Of a DNA stretch of 6,494 nt, positions 1-5,595 are shown piece by piece (positions within the stretch are counted from its first letter, which is position 1; each line of letters starts with the position of its first letter). The notes under the pieces are model-generated. The model made no database searches. It saw nothing but the letters and a program-made list of their open reading frames with translations, and was not told where the DNA came from. This DNA is from Clostridiales bacterium (GTDB taxonomy: Bacteria; Bacillota; Clostridia; Christensenellales; Pumilibacteraceae). The position numbers and the translations under genes were made by a program. Location of the stretch: positions 1-6,494 of the forward strand of contig JAIEBL010000019.1 in NCBI GenBank assembly GCA_029069015.1, written 5' to 3'.

Positions 1-459
1 CTCTACGAGGACGCCGCGCCGATCACCGTTAAAAACTTCGTGAAGCTGGTGGAGAAGGGCTTTTTCGACGGGCTTTGCTTTCACCGCGTGATCGACGGCT
101 TTATGATCCAGGGCGGCGGGTTCGTACACACGCCCAAAGGGCTCGTCCCCAAAGAGGGCGCAAAAACCATCAAGGGCGAGTTCGTGCAAAACGGCGTGCA
201 AAACCCCGTCAAGCATACGGCAGGCACGATCTCCATGGCGCGCACGAACGTACCCGATTCGGCGAGCAGTCAGTTCTTTATCTGCGTTGCCGATACCCCT
301 TTCTTGGACGGCGCATATGCGGCGTTCGGGCACGTGGTCGATAAAGCGAGCTTAGACGTCGCCGTCAAAATCGGCAAAGTCGCGACCGGCTCGATGGGCT
401 ACTACGACGACGTTCCGCGCACTCCCGTTGTCATTAAGAGCATTCGACTCGAAAAATAG
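1..459 (+). CDS. Cyclophilin-type peptidyl-prolyl cis-trans isomerase, 5' end outside window
   Basis: This enzyme catalyses cis-trans isomerisation of X-Pro peptide bonds and acts in protein folding. The reading frame is open from base 1, so the N-terminus lies to the left; 152 residues and a TAG stop are visible. Cyclophilin landmarks appear in order: FHRVIDGFMIQGG (residues 27-39 of the fragment) carrying the catalytic Arg29 and the pocket residues Phe34, Met35 and Gln37; GTISMAR at 75-81; SSQFFI at 89-94; and FLDGAYAAFG at 101-110. The human CypA Trp121 position is Phe101 here, as is usual in bacterial forms, and the His126 position is Tyr106. The C-terminus is complete. The visible part shows no lipobox or signal peptide because the start is missing, so a cytosolic or lipoprotein location cannot be decided. 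The gene converges with the exporter gene and is followed by a strong terminator. A GTG at 40 is internal, not the start. Confidence 0.95.
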   Translation, partial: LYEDAAPITVKNFVKLVEKGFFDGLCFHRVIDGFMIQGGGFVHTPKGLVPKEGAKTIKGEFVQNGVQNPVKHTAGTISMARTNVPDSASSQFFICVADTPFLDGAYAAFGHVVDKASLDVAVKIGKVATGSMGYYDDVPRTPVVIKSIRLEK

Positions 460-472
460 CGCCGACTTCTCG

Positions 473-566
473 TTGTCACCCCGAGCGTAGTCGAGGGGTC
501 TCAAATGGAAAGCGCGGGAAAGATTTCTCCGCTTCGCGGCTATTGCCGCTACGGTCGAAATGACAA
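473..566. repeat. Composite inverted repeat A
   Basis: The element is bounded by TTGTCA at 473-478 and TGACAA at 561-566. The left half reads GTCACCCCGAGCGTAGTCGA and continues to GGGGTCTC. The reverse complement of the right half begins GTCATTTCGACCGTAGCGG and ends GGAGAAATCT. Both halves therefore follow the pattern GTCAYYYCGA...GRRRTCT and lie head to head. Repeats B and C share the architecture. It starts 14 bases after the cyclophilin stop. No reading frame is supported in 460-584. Confidence 0.75.
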
Positions 567-584
567 GAAGCTACAACAAAAAAC

Positions 585-628
585 AAAACGCATCTTAAAA
601 GGCAAATCGCTTTTTAGGATGCGTTTTT
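585..628. terminator. Bidirectional rho-independent terminator
   Basis: The arm AAAACGCATCTTAAAA (585-600) pairs with TTTTAGGATGCGTTTT (612-627) over 16 bp with a single G-U wobble, around an 11-nt loop. On the plus strand the stem runs into TTTTTCGTTAT. On the minus strand it runs into TTTTGTTTTTTGTTG. It can therefore end transcription of the cyclophilin gene (plus) and of the exporter gene (minus, stop at 773). Confidence 0.9.
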
Positions 629-711
629 CGTTATAATGTGTTGTTCCGCCCCTCTGTCGTTCCAAGGAAAACGGTTGATTCAAAAAGGCTTGTCAGCGTT
701 CGCCTCCACTC

Positions 712-824
712 TGTCATTCCGAGAACAGCGCCGTAGGCGCGCTGAGGAATCCAGCGAAGCGTAAATTAAAATTTATTTACGTTCGCTCTGCTCGCTAGAT
801 CCCTCCACTACGCTCGGGATGACA
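712..824. repeat. Composite inverted repeat B, overlapping the exporter 3' end
   Basis: The left half starts TGTCATTCCGAG (712) and contains AGGAATCCAGCGAAGCGTAAAT. The right half, read in reverse complement from 824, starts TGTCATCCCGAGCGTAGTGG and contains GGGATCTAGCGAGCAGAGCG, ending in GTAAAT. The two halves meet around an AT-rich centre at about 763-781. The right half supplies the last codons and the stop of the exporter gene. The sequence CGGTTGATTC (672-681) lies 31 bases before the left half, and the same word is found 30 bases outside repeat C, so the family may extend further out. Confidence 0.8.
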
Positions 825-3460
825 AAAGAGGCGCCTTCTACGTTTTCCGTATCCGAGTTGGTAAGCGTTTTGGCTTGTTCCTTTTCATCGAAAAACTTGC
901 ATTTTAAAGTCGTCTTTTCAAGCAGCTTGTCGCAGAGCAGAAGCACTTGCGGCAGCGCGAAGATAACGGCGAGCACCGAAATGAGGCACCCTCTGGCAAG
1001 CAACAGCCCCAAGCCCGCGATCAGGCTCATACGGCTTGCAAGCCCTACGATAAAGGCGGCGATCACGAGAATGCTGCCCGAGGTCAGCACGGTCGTCAGC
1101 GACGTATCGAACGCGTACGCCACGGCATCGCGTCGGGAGAGCGTCTTTCGCGCTTCCACGTATCTGCCCGTCAGTAGGATCGCGTAGTCGATCGTCGCGC
1201 CCATCTGAATGCACATAACGATGAGCGCGCAGATAAAGTAGATGGGAATGCCCGCGATCCCGTTGAGTCCCATCGACAGCCATATCGCGCCTTGAATGAC
1301 GAGCGTCAGTAGCGCGGGGATGGCGAGCGAGCGATAGGTGAGCATAACGATCAGAAAGACGGCAAAGAAGGACAGCAGATTGACGAGCACGATGTCTTTG
1401 GAAAACGCCTCGCTGATATCCGTAAAGCTGGACGATTCGCTCATCACGTAGCCGTCGGCGTAATAGTCGGCAACCGTCTTTCGTACCGCGCCTATAAACG
1501 CGAACGTTTCGTCGCCCGAAGCGGGCAGGTTCACGTTGAAGATGATGCGCGTGTAGACGGCCGAGTCGAGCGTTGCGGCGGCGCTTTTTACGGTTTCGTA
1601 CGCCTCGCCGATCTGACTTTGCACGAGATTACCGTACATGGAAACCGCACCCCATGCTTTTGCTGTCGTTAAAAATTTGTAGGTGCTCATGGCAGTTGTC
1701 GGCGCTTCCGAAGGAGAAGAGGCAAGGGAAAAGACGATGTCGGTCACTTGGGAAGGCAGTGAAAAGGCTTGCGTCAGTTCTTCATGCGTTTTCTCTGCGC
1801 GTAACGCTTCCTTTTGTGTTTCATCCGCGGCAGGGTCGTTTAAAAGCGTTTCCGCTGCGTCTGCCACCGCTTCGAGCTCGGCTTGTTTGGCGTTTGCAAG
1901 GCTAGCCGCAAAATTGCTTTCGTTCATATAGGCGAGTAGGTCGCTAAGCAGTATGCGGTCGCTTTCGCCTTCCGTCGCCGCCGCGATCGCCGCAGAAACG
2001 AGCGCTTCGTCGATGCCGTACGCTGCGGAAATTTCCTGCGCAGATAACGCAAAACGCAGTCCTTTTGCCGCCATGCCCGTCCCGTCGCTTACGACGCTCT
2101 TTTCGTTCGATTGCAAAGAGAGAATGGCGTTCGTCAAGCTGAGCTCGGCCTCAGCGTTGCCCTTGGGGACCATGACCACGAGAGAGTTCTGATAGCCGAA
2201 GGTATCGGTGATCGCCTGCTTTTCGGTGACGACGGCTTCGTTTTTGTTCTTGGCGGTTTCCATAGCGTAGTCGTACCCTAACGTAGATTGCGTGATCATG
2301 CCACCCACGATCAGCAATAAAAGCACGATAGGGACGACGTGCCGTGATTTGAACTGAAAATCGGCAAACGTGCGTACGCGTCGCGGCTTGCCTGATTTAT
2401 CAAGCGCGTTCTCTGCTTGCAGATTGCGGTTTCGCTTTTCGCGGTTACGGTGGAGCGCGTCTTTTAACACTTCGTGCAAGCTTCGGTGCTTGGTCTTCTC
2501 AAGCAGCGGCGCAAACAGCAGGAGAAAGCCGGGCATAAAGAGAAACACGGTAAAGAGCGAAAGCAGTACGCCCTTCGCCAGTACGATACCGATATCGAAG
2601 CCCAGCGTAAAGCTCATAAACATGAGCGCCACGAGCCCCGCAACAGTGGTTAAACTGCTCGCCGATACGGGCGCAAAAGTCTTGGCAAGCGCCGTTATCA
2701 GCGCGTCTTTTCGGTTTTTGTCCGCCGACGAGCGCACTTCTTCGTTGTAACGGTGCAGAAGCATAATGGAATAGTCCATTGCAAGTGCAAGCTGCATGAC
2801 GGCGCAAATGGATTTCGTGATAAACGAAATGTCGGGTAGCAGCGCGTTCGTGCCGAGGTTCATGATGATCGAACCCACGATGACGATGGCAAAAAGCAGC
2901 GGGTCGATCCAGCTCGACGAGGTCAGAAGCAGGATCAGGAAAATGACTGCGCCCGATATGAGCAGGATCACCGTCATATCCTTTTGCACGGCTTCTTGCA
3001 AATACGCCGAATCCACGCTTTGTCCCGACAGCGCGATGTCATGCCCGGAAAGGGCGGCACGGATGCCTTTTACGGCGGCGTGCGCCCCCGGCTCGAAGTT
3101 CCCGTCTTTTAAAAACACGGCAAACAGCGCGCACTGCTTTTCTTTGTTGTAGTAGCGGGAGTTGTCGCTTTCGAACAGCACGTTCGCAACGCCGTCAACG
3201 CCCGCAAGCGTCGCTTTGAGTTCTTCGGCTTCGCTCTCGGATACATTTTTTACCATGACGTTCGCCGTGCCCGTAGCGCCGAACTCGGCTTCCATTTTAT
3301 CGAGTGCCTGCACCGTGGGTGAATCGTCGGCAAGGTATTCGGTGATATCGTAGTTCGTTTTTACTTTGGGAATAAAAAGCGCACTCACCACAACGCATAC
3401 CGCAAAAAGCCCCGTCAGAACGTGGCGCGATTTTACGATGAATGCCGCAAGTTTTTTCAT
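773..3460 (-). CDS. MMPL/RND-superfamily exporter
   Basis: This is a membrane protein of 895 residues, predicted to be a proton-driven exporter of lipids or other hydrophobic substrates; the substrate cannot be told from sequence. It has two similar halves, each with one helix, a large extracytoplasmic domain and five more helices. Helices lie at about 14-30, 163-180, 187-204, 212-232, 264-284, 290-318, 374-389, 690-708, 712-731, 739-765, 790-808 and 811-842. Helix 4 carries ALAMDYSIML (Asp229-Tyr230) and helix 10 carries ATIDYAILL (Asp758-Tyr759), which correspond to the proton-relay Asp-Tyr pairs known in MmpL3. The extracytoplasmic loops span about 35-160 and 392-685. The start is ATG at 3460, with GGGGG 8 bases upstream and a strong promoter ending 27 bases before it. 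The open frame runs up to 3568, but that extension contains the promoter and part of a repeat. The last 17 residues, FVIPSVVEGSSEQSERK, are encoded by dispersed repeat B and are probably not ancestral. Confidence 0.93.
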   Translation of the reverse strand: MKKLAAFIVKSRHVLTGLFAVCVVVSALFIPKVKTNYDITEYLADDSPTVQALDKMEAEFGATGTANVMVKNVSESEAEELKATLAGVDGVANVLFESDNSRYYNKEKQCALFAVFLKDGNFEPGAHAAVKGIRAALSGHDIALSGQSVDSAYLQEAVQKDMTVILLISGAVIFLILLLTSSSWIDPLLFAIVIVGSIIMNLGTNALLPDISFITKSICAVMQLALAMDYSIMLLHRYNEEVRSSADKNRKDALITALAKTFAPVSASSLTTVAGLVALMFMSFTLGFDIGIVLAKGVLLSLFTVFLFMPGFLLLFAPLLEKTKHRSLHEVLKDALHRNREKRNRNLQAENALDKSGKPRRVRTFADFQFKSRHVVPIVLLLLIVGGMITQSTLGYDYAMETAKNKNEAVVTEKQAITDTFGYQNSLVVMVPKGNAEAELSLTNAILSLQSNEKSVVSDGTGMAAKGLRFALSAQEISAAYGIDEALVSAAIAAATEGESDRILLSDLLAYMNESNFAASLANAKQAELEAVADAAETLLNDPAADETQKEALRAEKTHEELTQAFSLPSQVTDIVFSLASSPSEAPTTAMSTYKFLTTAKAWGAVSMYGNLVQSQIGEAYETVKSAAATLDSAVYTRIIFNVNLPASGDETFAFIGAVRKTVADYYADGYVMSESSSFTDISEAFSKDIVLVNLLSFFAVFLIVMLTYRSLAIPALLTLVIQGAIWLSMGLNGIAGIPIYFICALIVMCIQMGATIDYAILLTGRYVEARKTLSRRDAVAYAFDTSLTTVLTSGSILVIAAFIVGLASRMSLIAGLGLLLARGCLISVLAVIFALPQVLLLCDKLLEKTTLKCKFFDEKEQAKTLTNSDTENVEGASFVIPSVVEGSSEQSERK

Positions 3461-3468
3461 ATCGGTTA

Positions 3469-3473
3469 CCCCC
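3469..3473 (-). promoter_or_regulatory. Ribosome binding site of the exporter gene
   Basis: GGGGG lies on the minus strand 8 bases before ATG 3460, inside a leader of about 20 nt predicted from the promoter. It fixes the start at 3460 rather than at upstream codons of the same frame. Confidence 0.65.
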
Positions 3474-3487
3474 GAAAAAGTGCCCTT

Positions 3488-3516
3488 ACTATACCATATT
3501 TTCGCTTTTGTGTCAA
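3488..3516 (-). promoter_or_regulatory. Sigma-A-type promoter of the exporter gene
   Basis: On the minus strand a perfect -35 TTGACA (3511-3516) is followed by exactly 17 bases and a -10 TATAGT (3488-3493). Transcription would start near 3481, giving a leader of about 20 nt before ATG 3460. No operator-like palindrome is obvious around it, which suggests constitutive expression. Confidence 0.88.
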
Positions 3517-3537
3517 CTCGCTCGTTTTGAGCGCTCA

Positions 3538-3564
3538 TGTCATTCCGCTCAGCCGAAAGAATCC
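3538..3564. repeat. Solo, degenerate half copy of the dispersed repeat
   Basis: TGTCATTCCG opens and GAATCC closes this 27-base unit, matching the outer and inner ends of one half of repeats A to C. No matching inverted partner lies beside it. It sits just upstream of the exporter promoter. Confidence 0.45.
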
Positions 3565-3584
3565 GCATGATTGCGATACCCCTC

Positions 3585-3797
3585 TGTCATCCCGAGGGAA
3601 ACGGAGCAAAGCGGAGAGACGAGGGATCCAGCGAGCAGAGCGAGCGTAGTCTTTTTTTGTTTTTCCCTAAGTTAACGGCGATAGTATAGTCAACATAAAA
3701 AACATAAGCCATACGAATAGCCGCACGGCACTTTTTAGTCTACTTACGGCTACGCCTGGATTCCTCGGCGCGCCTTCGGCGCTTAGCTCGGAATGAC
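3585..3797. repeat. Composite inverted repeat C with a long centre
   Basis: The left half (3585 to about 3650) starts TGTCATCCCGAG and contains GAGGGATCCAGCGAGCAGAG. The right half (about 3736-3797), read in reverse complement, starts GTCATTCCGAGC and contains GAGGAATCCAGGCGTAGCCG. It includes a small internal hairpin, GCGCCgaaGGCGC. About 85 AT-richer bases separate the halves and hold no convincing gene. CGGTTGATTC, in reverse complement at 3828-3837, lies 30 bases outside the right half, mirroring repeat B. Repeats C and D fill most of the gene-free stretch 3461-3869. Confidence 0.75.
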
Positions 3798-3869
3798 GGA
3801 AAGAGGGGAGATAGCTCGCGGCTTATCGAATCAACCGCCGCCCCGCTGTCCTTTTGCTCAGTGCTCGTT

Positions 3870-4292
3870 TTATCCGCCTGTGCCGTCGTCGATTTCTTTG
3901 AGCCGTAAAAGCATACGGTGAATGATTCCCTTGCGTGCGTACTGACCCAGATCGCAGTCCGACCCCAACCGCATGGCGCGGCAAAGGGCGGTAAAGAGGG
4001 ATAGGATCGTCAGGGCGTCTTGCTCACCGAAATCAACTTCGGATAGTTTGCGGTACGTGATTCCGTGATTTTTTAAAACTTCTATGTAATTACGTACGGT
4101 ATACCGTCCTAACGCCGACAGGAAATCTTCGCACGGCTTTGCATAGAGAGGGTGCTGCAATACGGGGATTTCTTTCCCGTCTTTCTCGATTGTCTGCTGT
4201 GGCGGGAACGAATAAAACGCCTGTTCGGTATTCGCAAAATAGTCGATAAAAGCCGTCAGGGCTTCAAATCGCCCCGATTGCGGTTCTTCCAT
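3870..4292 (-). CDS. DUF6508-like protein
   Basis: This 140-residue soluble protein resembles, from memory, the DUF6508 family of unknown function. The resemblance lies in HPLYAKPCEDFLSAL (47-61), NYIEVLKNHG (68-77), LTILSLFTALCRAMRLGSD (94-112) and the closing segment KGIIHRMLLRLKEI (121-134). In the family these correspond to a Y-F-x-F segment, a middle helix, an R-x-x-R helix and a final G-x-I...L-K-R-L. There is no signal peptide or membrane helix. The chosen start is the second ATG of the frame: AAGGAGAG lies 5 bases before it, whereas the upstream ATG at 4307 has no good ribosome site. It is the last gene of the operon with the XRE repressor, 30 bases after the preceding stop. The family assignment is by eye and its role is unknown; cargo of a mobile element is an inference from context. 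Confidence 0.75.
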   Translation of the reverse strand: MEEPQSGRFEALTAFIDYFANTEQAFYSFPPQQTIEKDGKEIPVLQHPLYAKPCEDFLSALGRYTVRNYIEVLKNHGITYRKLSEVDFGEQDALTILSLFTALCRAMRLGSDCDLGQYARKGIIHRMLLRLKEIDDGTGG

Positions 4293-4322
4293 TTTTCTCT
4301 CCTTCATAGGGGCAGACCGACC

Positions 4323-4778
4323 CTAGTCTTCGTCGTCCATTTCCGCAAGCCATTGTGTGCAAAAGTCTATCGTTTCTTTTTCGTTCAGTTGCGCCACCCA
4401 GAACTGTCCGCAGGCTTCCGAAGCCACCCACATATCGACTTCCAATCGGATGGTGTCATCGCGGTATTCGGGGTCTATGAACACATTTTTTCCGTTCACG
4501 GTAATAAAATGTTTCGTCCCGATCTCTTCGCCGAGCTCTCGTATTTCTTTTGCGCCTTTGGGGCAGAAAATGATATGCAGATCGCACTCGGTCGATGCTA
4601 CGGAGGTGACTTCTTTGAATTTTCCGCGCATGAATTTCTTTATATACTTTGTTATACGTTCTTCGTCACCTTCGCAAAACAAGCAGTCTCTTTTAAAATT
4701 CATAAAGCGGTTGCGGATCGCAATCCGATCCGCTTCCAAACGAAATTCCGTCGAACCGTTGTCTAACAATATTTTCAT
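4323..4778 (-). CDS. Unrecognised 151-residue protein in the repressor operon
   Basis: I do not recognise a family. The protein is soluble, with no membrane segment. Visible features are a CLFC pair at 32-35, further cysteines at 65 (TECD) and 72 (FCP), a Lys/Arg-rich helix at about 40-56 (ERITKYIKKFMRGKFKE), a likely mixed alpha/beta core, WVASEACGQFW near 117-127 and an acidic end (AEMDDED). The four cysteines could bind a metal, but the spacing fits no standard zinc finger. The ATG at 4778 follows the repressor stop (4786-4788) by 7 bases, with AGGTG just upstream, so translation is probably coupled. Its position between a phage-type repressor and a DUF6508-like gene suggests accessory cargo. 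Confidence 0.8.
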   Translation of the reverse strand: MKILLDNGSTEFRLEADRIAIRNRFMNFKRDCLFCEGDEERITKYIKKFMRGKFKEVTSVASTECDLHIIFCPKGAKEIRELGEEIGTKHFITVNGKNVFIDPEYRDDTIRLEVDMWVASEACGQFWVAQLNEKETIDFCTQWLAEMDDED

Positions 4779-4785
4779 GGTGCAC

Positions 4786-4989
4786 CTACGCTTCCACGCC
4801 GAGCAAATAGTCGGTCGTTACGTTGAAAAACGCGGCTAGAATAATAATGGCATTTGCATTGGGAACGCGCTGTTTGTTTTCCCAATATACGATTGCCGTA
4901 TGGCTAAGCCCCGTTGCCTTTGCCAACTGCGCTTGCGACAGTTCTTTTTCGTTTCGCAACTCTTTTAACCGTTCTGCAAATTTTTCCAT
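4786..4989 (-). CDS. Small XRE-family (Cro/CI-type) repressor
   Basis: This 67-residue protein is almost entirely one Cro/CI-type helix-turn-helix domain: RLKELRNEKELSQAQLA (7-23), turn TGLSH (26-30), recognition helix about 29-37, then the typical ending ENKQRVPNANAIIILAAFFNVTTDYLLG (37-64). It has no C-terminal dimerisation or protease domain, so it probably dimerises through the HTH domain alone. The ATG at 4989 is the natural start; no Shine-Dalgarno precedes it, and a TATTAT -10 candidate (4996-5001) ends 6 bases before it, suggesting a leaderless message. It is the first gene of a minus-strand operon and diverges from a truncated XRE gene at 5117. Three matching operators fill the space between them, so autoregulation is likely (inference). 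Confidence 0.92.
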   Translation of the reverse strand: MEKFAERLKELRNEKELSQAQLAKATGLSHTAIVYWENKQRVPNANAIIILAAFFNVTTDYLLGVEA

Positions 4990-4995
4990 ACGGAA

Positions 4996-5001
4996 ATAAT
5001 A
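4996..5001 (-). promoter_or_regulatory. Candidate -10 of the repressor operon
   Basis: TATTAT on the minus strand lies 6 bases before ATG 4989 and touches operator O1. No good -35 lies at 17 bases (AAGACG). A second minus-strand -10, TATAAT at 5056-5061, also has a weak -35 (TGCTTT) and would give a leader of about 60 nt. Which one is used cannot be settled by reading. Confidence 0.4.
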
Positions 5002-5015
5002 TCACAAATGTGACT
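5000..5015. promoter_or_regulatory. Operator O1
   Basis: TATCACAAATGTGACT matches the O3 core AGTCACAAATGTGACT at 14 of 16 positions and keeps the inner TCACA-AA-TGTGA symmetry. It overlaps the edge of the candidate repressor -10, a position suited to autorepression. Confidence 0.7.
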
Positions 5016-5022
5016 GAACGTC

Positions 5023-5052
5023 TTGGCAAGTCCCATTCGTGACTGCTATAAT
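5023..5052 (+). promoter_or_regulatory. Promoter of the divergent XRE gene
   Basis: TTGGCA (5023-5028), an 18-base spacer and an extended -10, TGcTATAAT (TATAAT at 5047-5052), form a strong plus-strand promoter starting near 5059. Operator O2 fills most of the spacer and O3 covers the start region, so the promoter should be repressible. The -10 belongs to the palindrome TATAATACTATTATA (5047-5061), which also offers a -10 to the minus strand. Confidence 0.75.
5029..5044. promoter_or_regulatory. Operator O2 (weak copy)
   Basis: AGTCCCATTCGTGACT matches O3 at 12 of 16 positions, with both outer half-site ends (AGTC and GTGACT) intact. It lies between the -35 and -10 of the plus-strand promoter, a classic place for repression. 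Being the least symmetrical copy, it may be the lowest-affinity site. Confidence 0.55.
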
Positions 5053-5060
5053 ACTATTAT

Positions 5061-5078
5061 AAGTCACAAATGTGACTT
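5061..5078. promoter_or_regulatory. Operator O3 (perfect palindrome)
   Basis: AAGTCACAAATGTGACTT has 8-base arms in perfect inverted symmetry around a 2-base centre. It covers about +3 to +20 of the plus-strand promoter and the spacer of the alternative minus-strand promoter. O1, O2 and O3 have centre spacings of 29 and 33 bases. Confidence 0.8.
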
Positions 5079-5104
5079 AAAGCAGAGAACAAGTCGTTCA
5101 TAAC

Positions 5105-5113
5105 AGGGAGGGG
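5105..5113 (+). promoter_or_regulatory. Ribosome binding site of the truncated XRE gene
   Basis: AGGGAGGGG lies directly before ATG 5117, with its GGGAGG core 5 bases away. Such a strong site marks 5117 as a true gene start although the frame is short. Confidence 0.75.
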
Positions 5114-5116
5114 CAT

Positions 5117-5254
5117 ATGGCTCAATTTTCCATAAACACTAAACTAATAGAAACGTACCGCAAAGAAAATCATTTGTCGATTGCGGCATTCCAAGAATGC
5201 ACGATGAGCGGCGGCGCGAGCTTTGCCATGAGTTTGGGCATCAGACTGCTCTGA
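5117..5254 (+). pseudogene. Truncated divergent XRE-type (cro-like) gene
   Basis: The frame gives 45 residues. Residues 1-25, MAQFSINTKLIETYRKENHLSIAAF, look like helix 1 and the start of helix 2 of a Clostridia XRE regulator. The remaining 20 residues are the antisense of the transglutaminase-like gene and resemble no HTH. The break is at about 5190/5191. Promoter, operators and ribosome site are intact, so the gene may still be transcribed, but the product lacks the recognition helix and should not bind DNA. By position it would have been the cro-like first gene of an early operon. A novel short peptide is possible but unlikely. Confidence 0.65.
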
Positions 5255-5550
5255 AAAACTTTCGTCACCTTCGTGCCGTGCAATCGGCAGGGGACGCCCA
5301 CGGCACGGAGCAGTGCCATAAGCAGGGTGGCTTTCGTATTGCATTGCCCGTAGCCGTCTTTTAATACCTGCGTAGCCGTTAAGTTGTCGCGCTTGTTATA
5401 GCCGAGCGGAATTCGATTCTGCACGTAATCGTAGATCGCGCCGATCTTATCGAATTCGTTTAAGTCGTTCCACTTCTGCGCGCTGATCAAATCGACGATT
5501 TCGGGCGCGCGGAAATTGAGCAGGGGAGTATCTTTCAGATATCGTTCCAT
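5170..5550 (-). pseudogene. Transglutaminase-like protein, 3' truncated
   Basis: This 126-residue frame has the first part of a transglutaminase-like (cysteine protease fold) domain: FDKIGAIYDYVQNRIPLGYN (33-52), the nucleophile region DGYGQCNTKATLLMALLRAVGVPCRLHG with Cys70, and PLIVHSW with the catalytic His118. Family members continue for roughly another hundred residues, including the third catalytic residue (Asp); here the sequence ends NAAIDK-stop directly after HSW. Those last residues are the antisense of the truncated XRE gene, so the 3' end was lost in a rearrangement. Activity is unlikely. ATG 5550 is preferred, with AGG 8 bases upstream; an in-frame GTG at 5559 is possible. It follows the AraC gene on the same strand and has its own TATAAT. 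Confidence 0.8.
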
Positions 5551-5580
5551 AAAAAGCACCTAACCTTGTAAGATGCTTTT

Positions 5581-5586
5581 ATTATA
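5581..5586 (-). promoter_or_regulatory. Candidate -10 of the transglutaminase-like gene
   Basis: TATAAT on the minus strand would start transcription near 5574, leaving a leader of about 24 nt before ATG 5550. No clear -35 is seen at 16-18 bases. It lies just after the AraC stop, so readthrough from that gene may also contribute. Confidence 0.45.
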
Positions 5587-5595
5587 CTCGTTCGC

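Noticed and set aside
473..824. Repeats A and B as part of a CRISPR array
   Set aside because: The units are inverted, imperfect and separated by unequal stretches, without regular spacers or cas genes.
2370..2750. Plus-strand open frames inside the exporter gene (also at 819-1187, 1573-1905, 1953-2192, 2796-3152)
   Set aside because: They lie antisense to a clearly conserved membrane protein, resemble no family, have low-complexity Ser/Arg-rich composition and lack promoters or ribosome sites.
3422..3649. Plus-strand frame of 75 codons across the exporter promoter and repeats
   Set aside because: Its C-terminal part is a translation of repeat DNA, and the rest is antisense to the promoter and start of the exporter gene.
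3651..3735. TTGACTATACTATC (minus strand) in the centre of repeat C as a promoter
   Set aside because: TTGACT and TATACT overlap instead of being spaced by 16-18 bases, and no gene starts downstream on that strand before the exporter promoter.
4152..4766. Long plus-strand frame of 204 codons antisense to the repressor operon
   Set aside because: It overlaps two minus-strand genes with good starts and coupling, has an F/R-rich composition typical of a shadow frame and no ribosome site.
5551..5580. Hairpin AAAAGCA/TGCTTTT between the AraC and transglutaminase-like genes as a terminator or leader switch
   Set aside because: Only 7 AT-rich pairs around a 15-base loop, and the promoter at 5581-5586 would start transcription inside one arm, so it would not form in that transcript.
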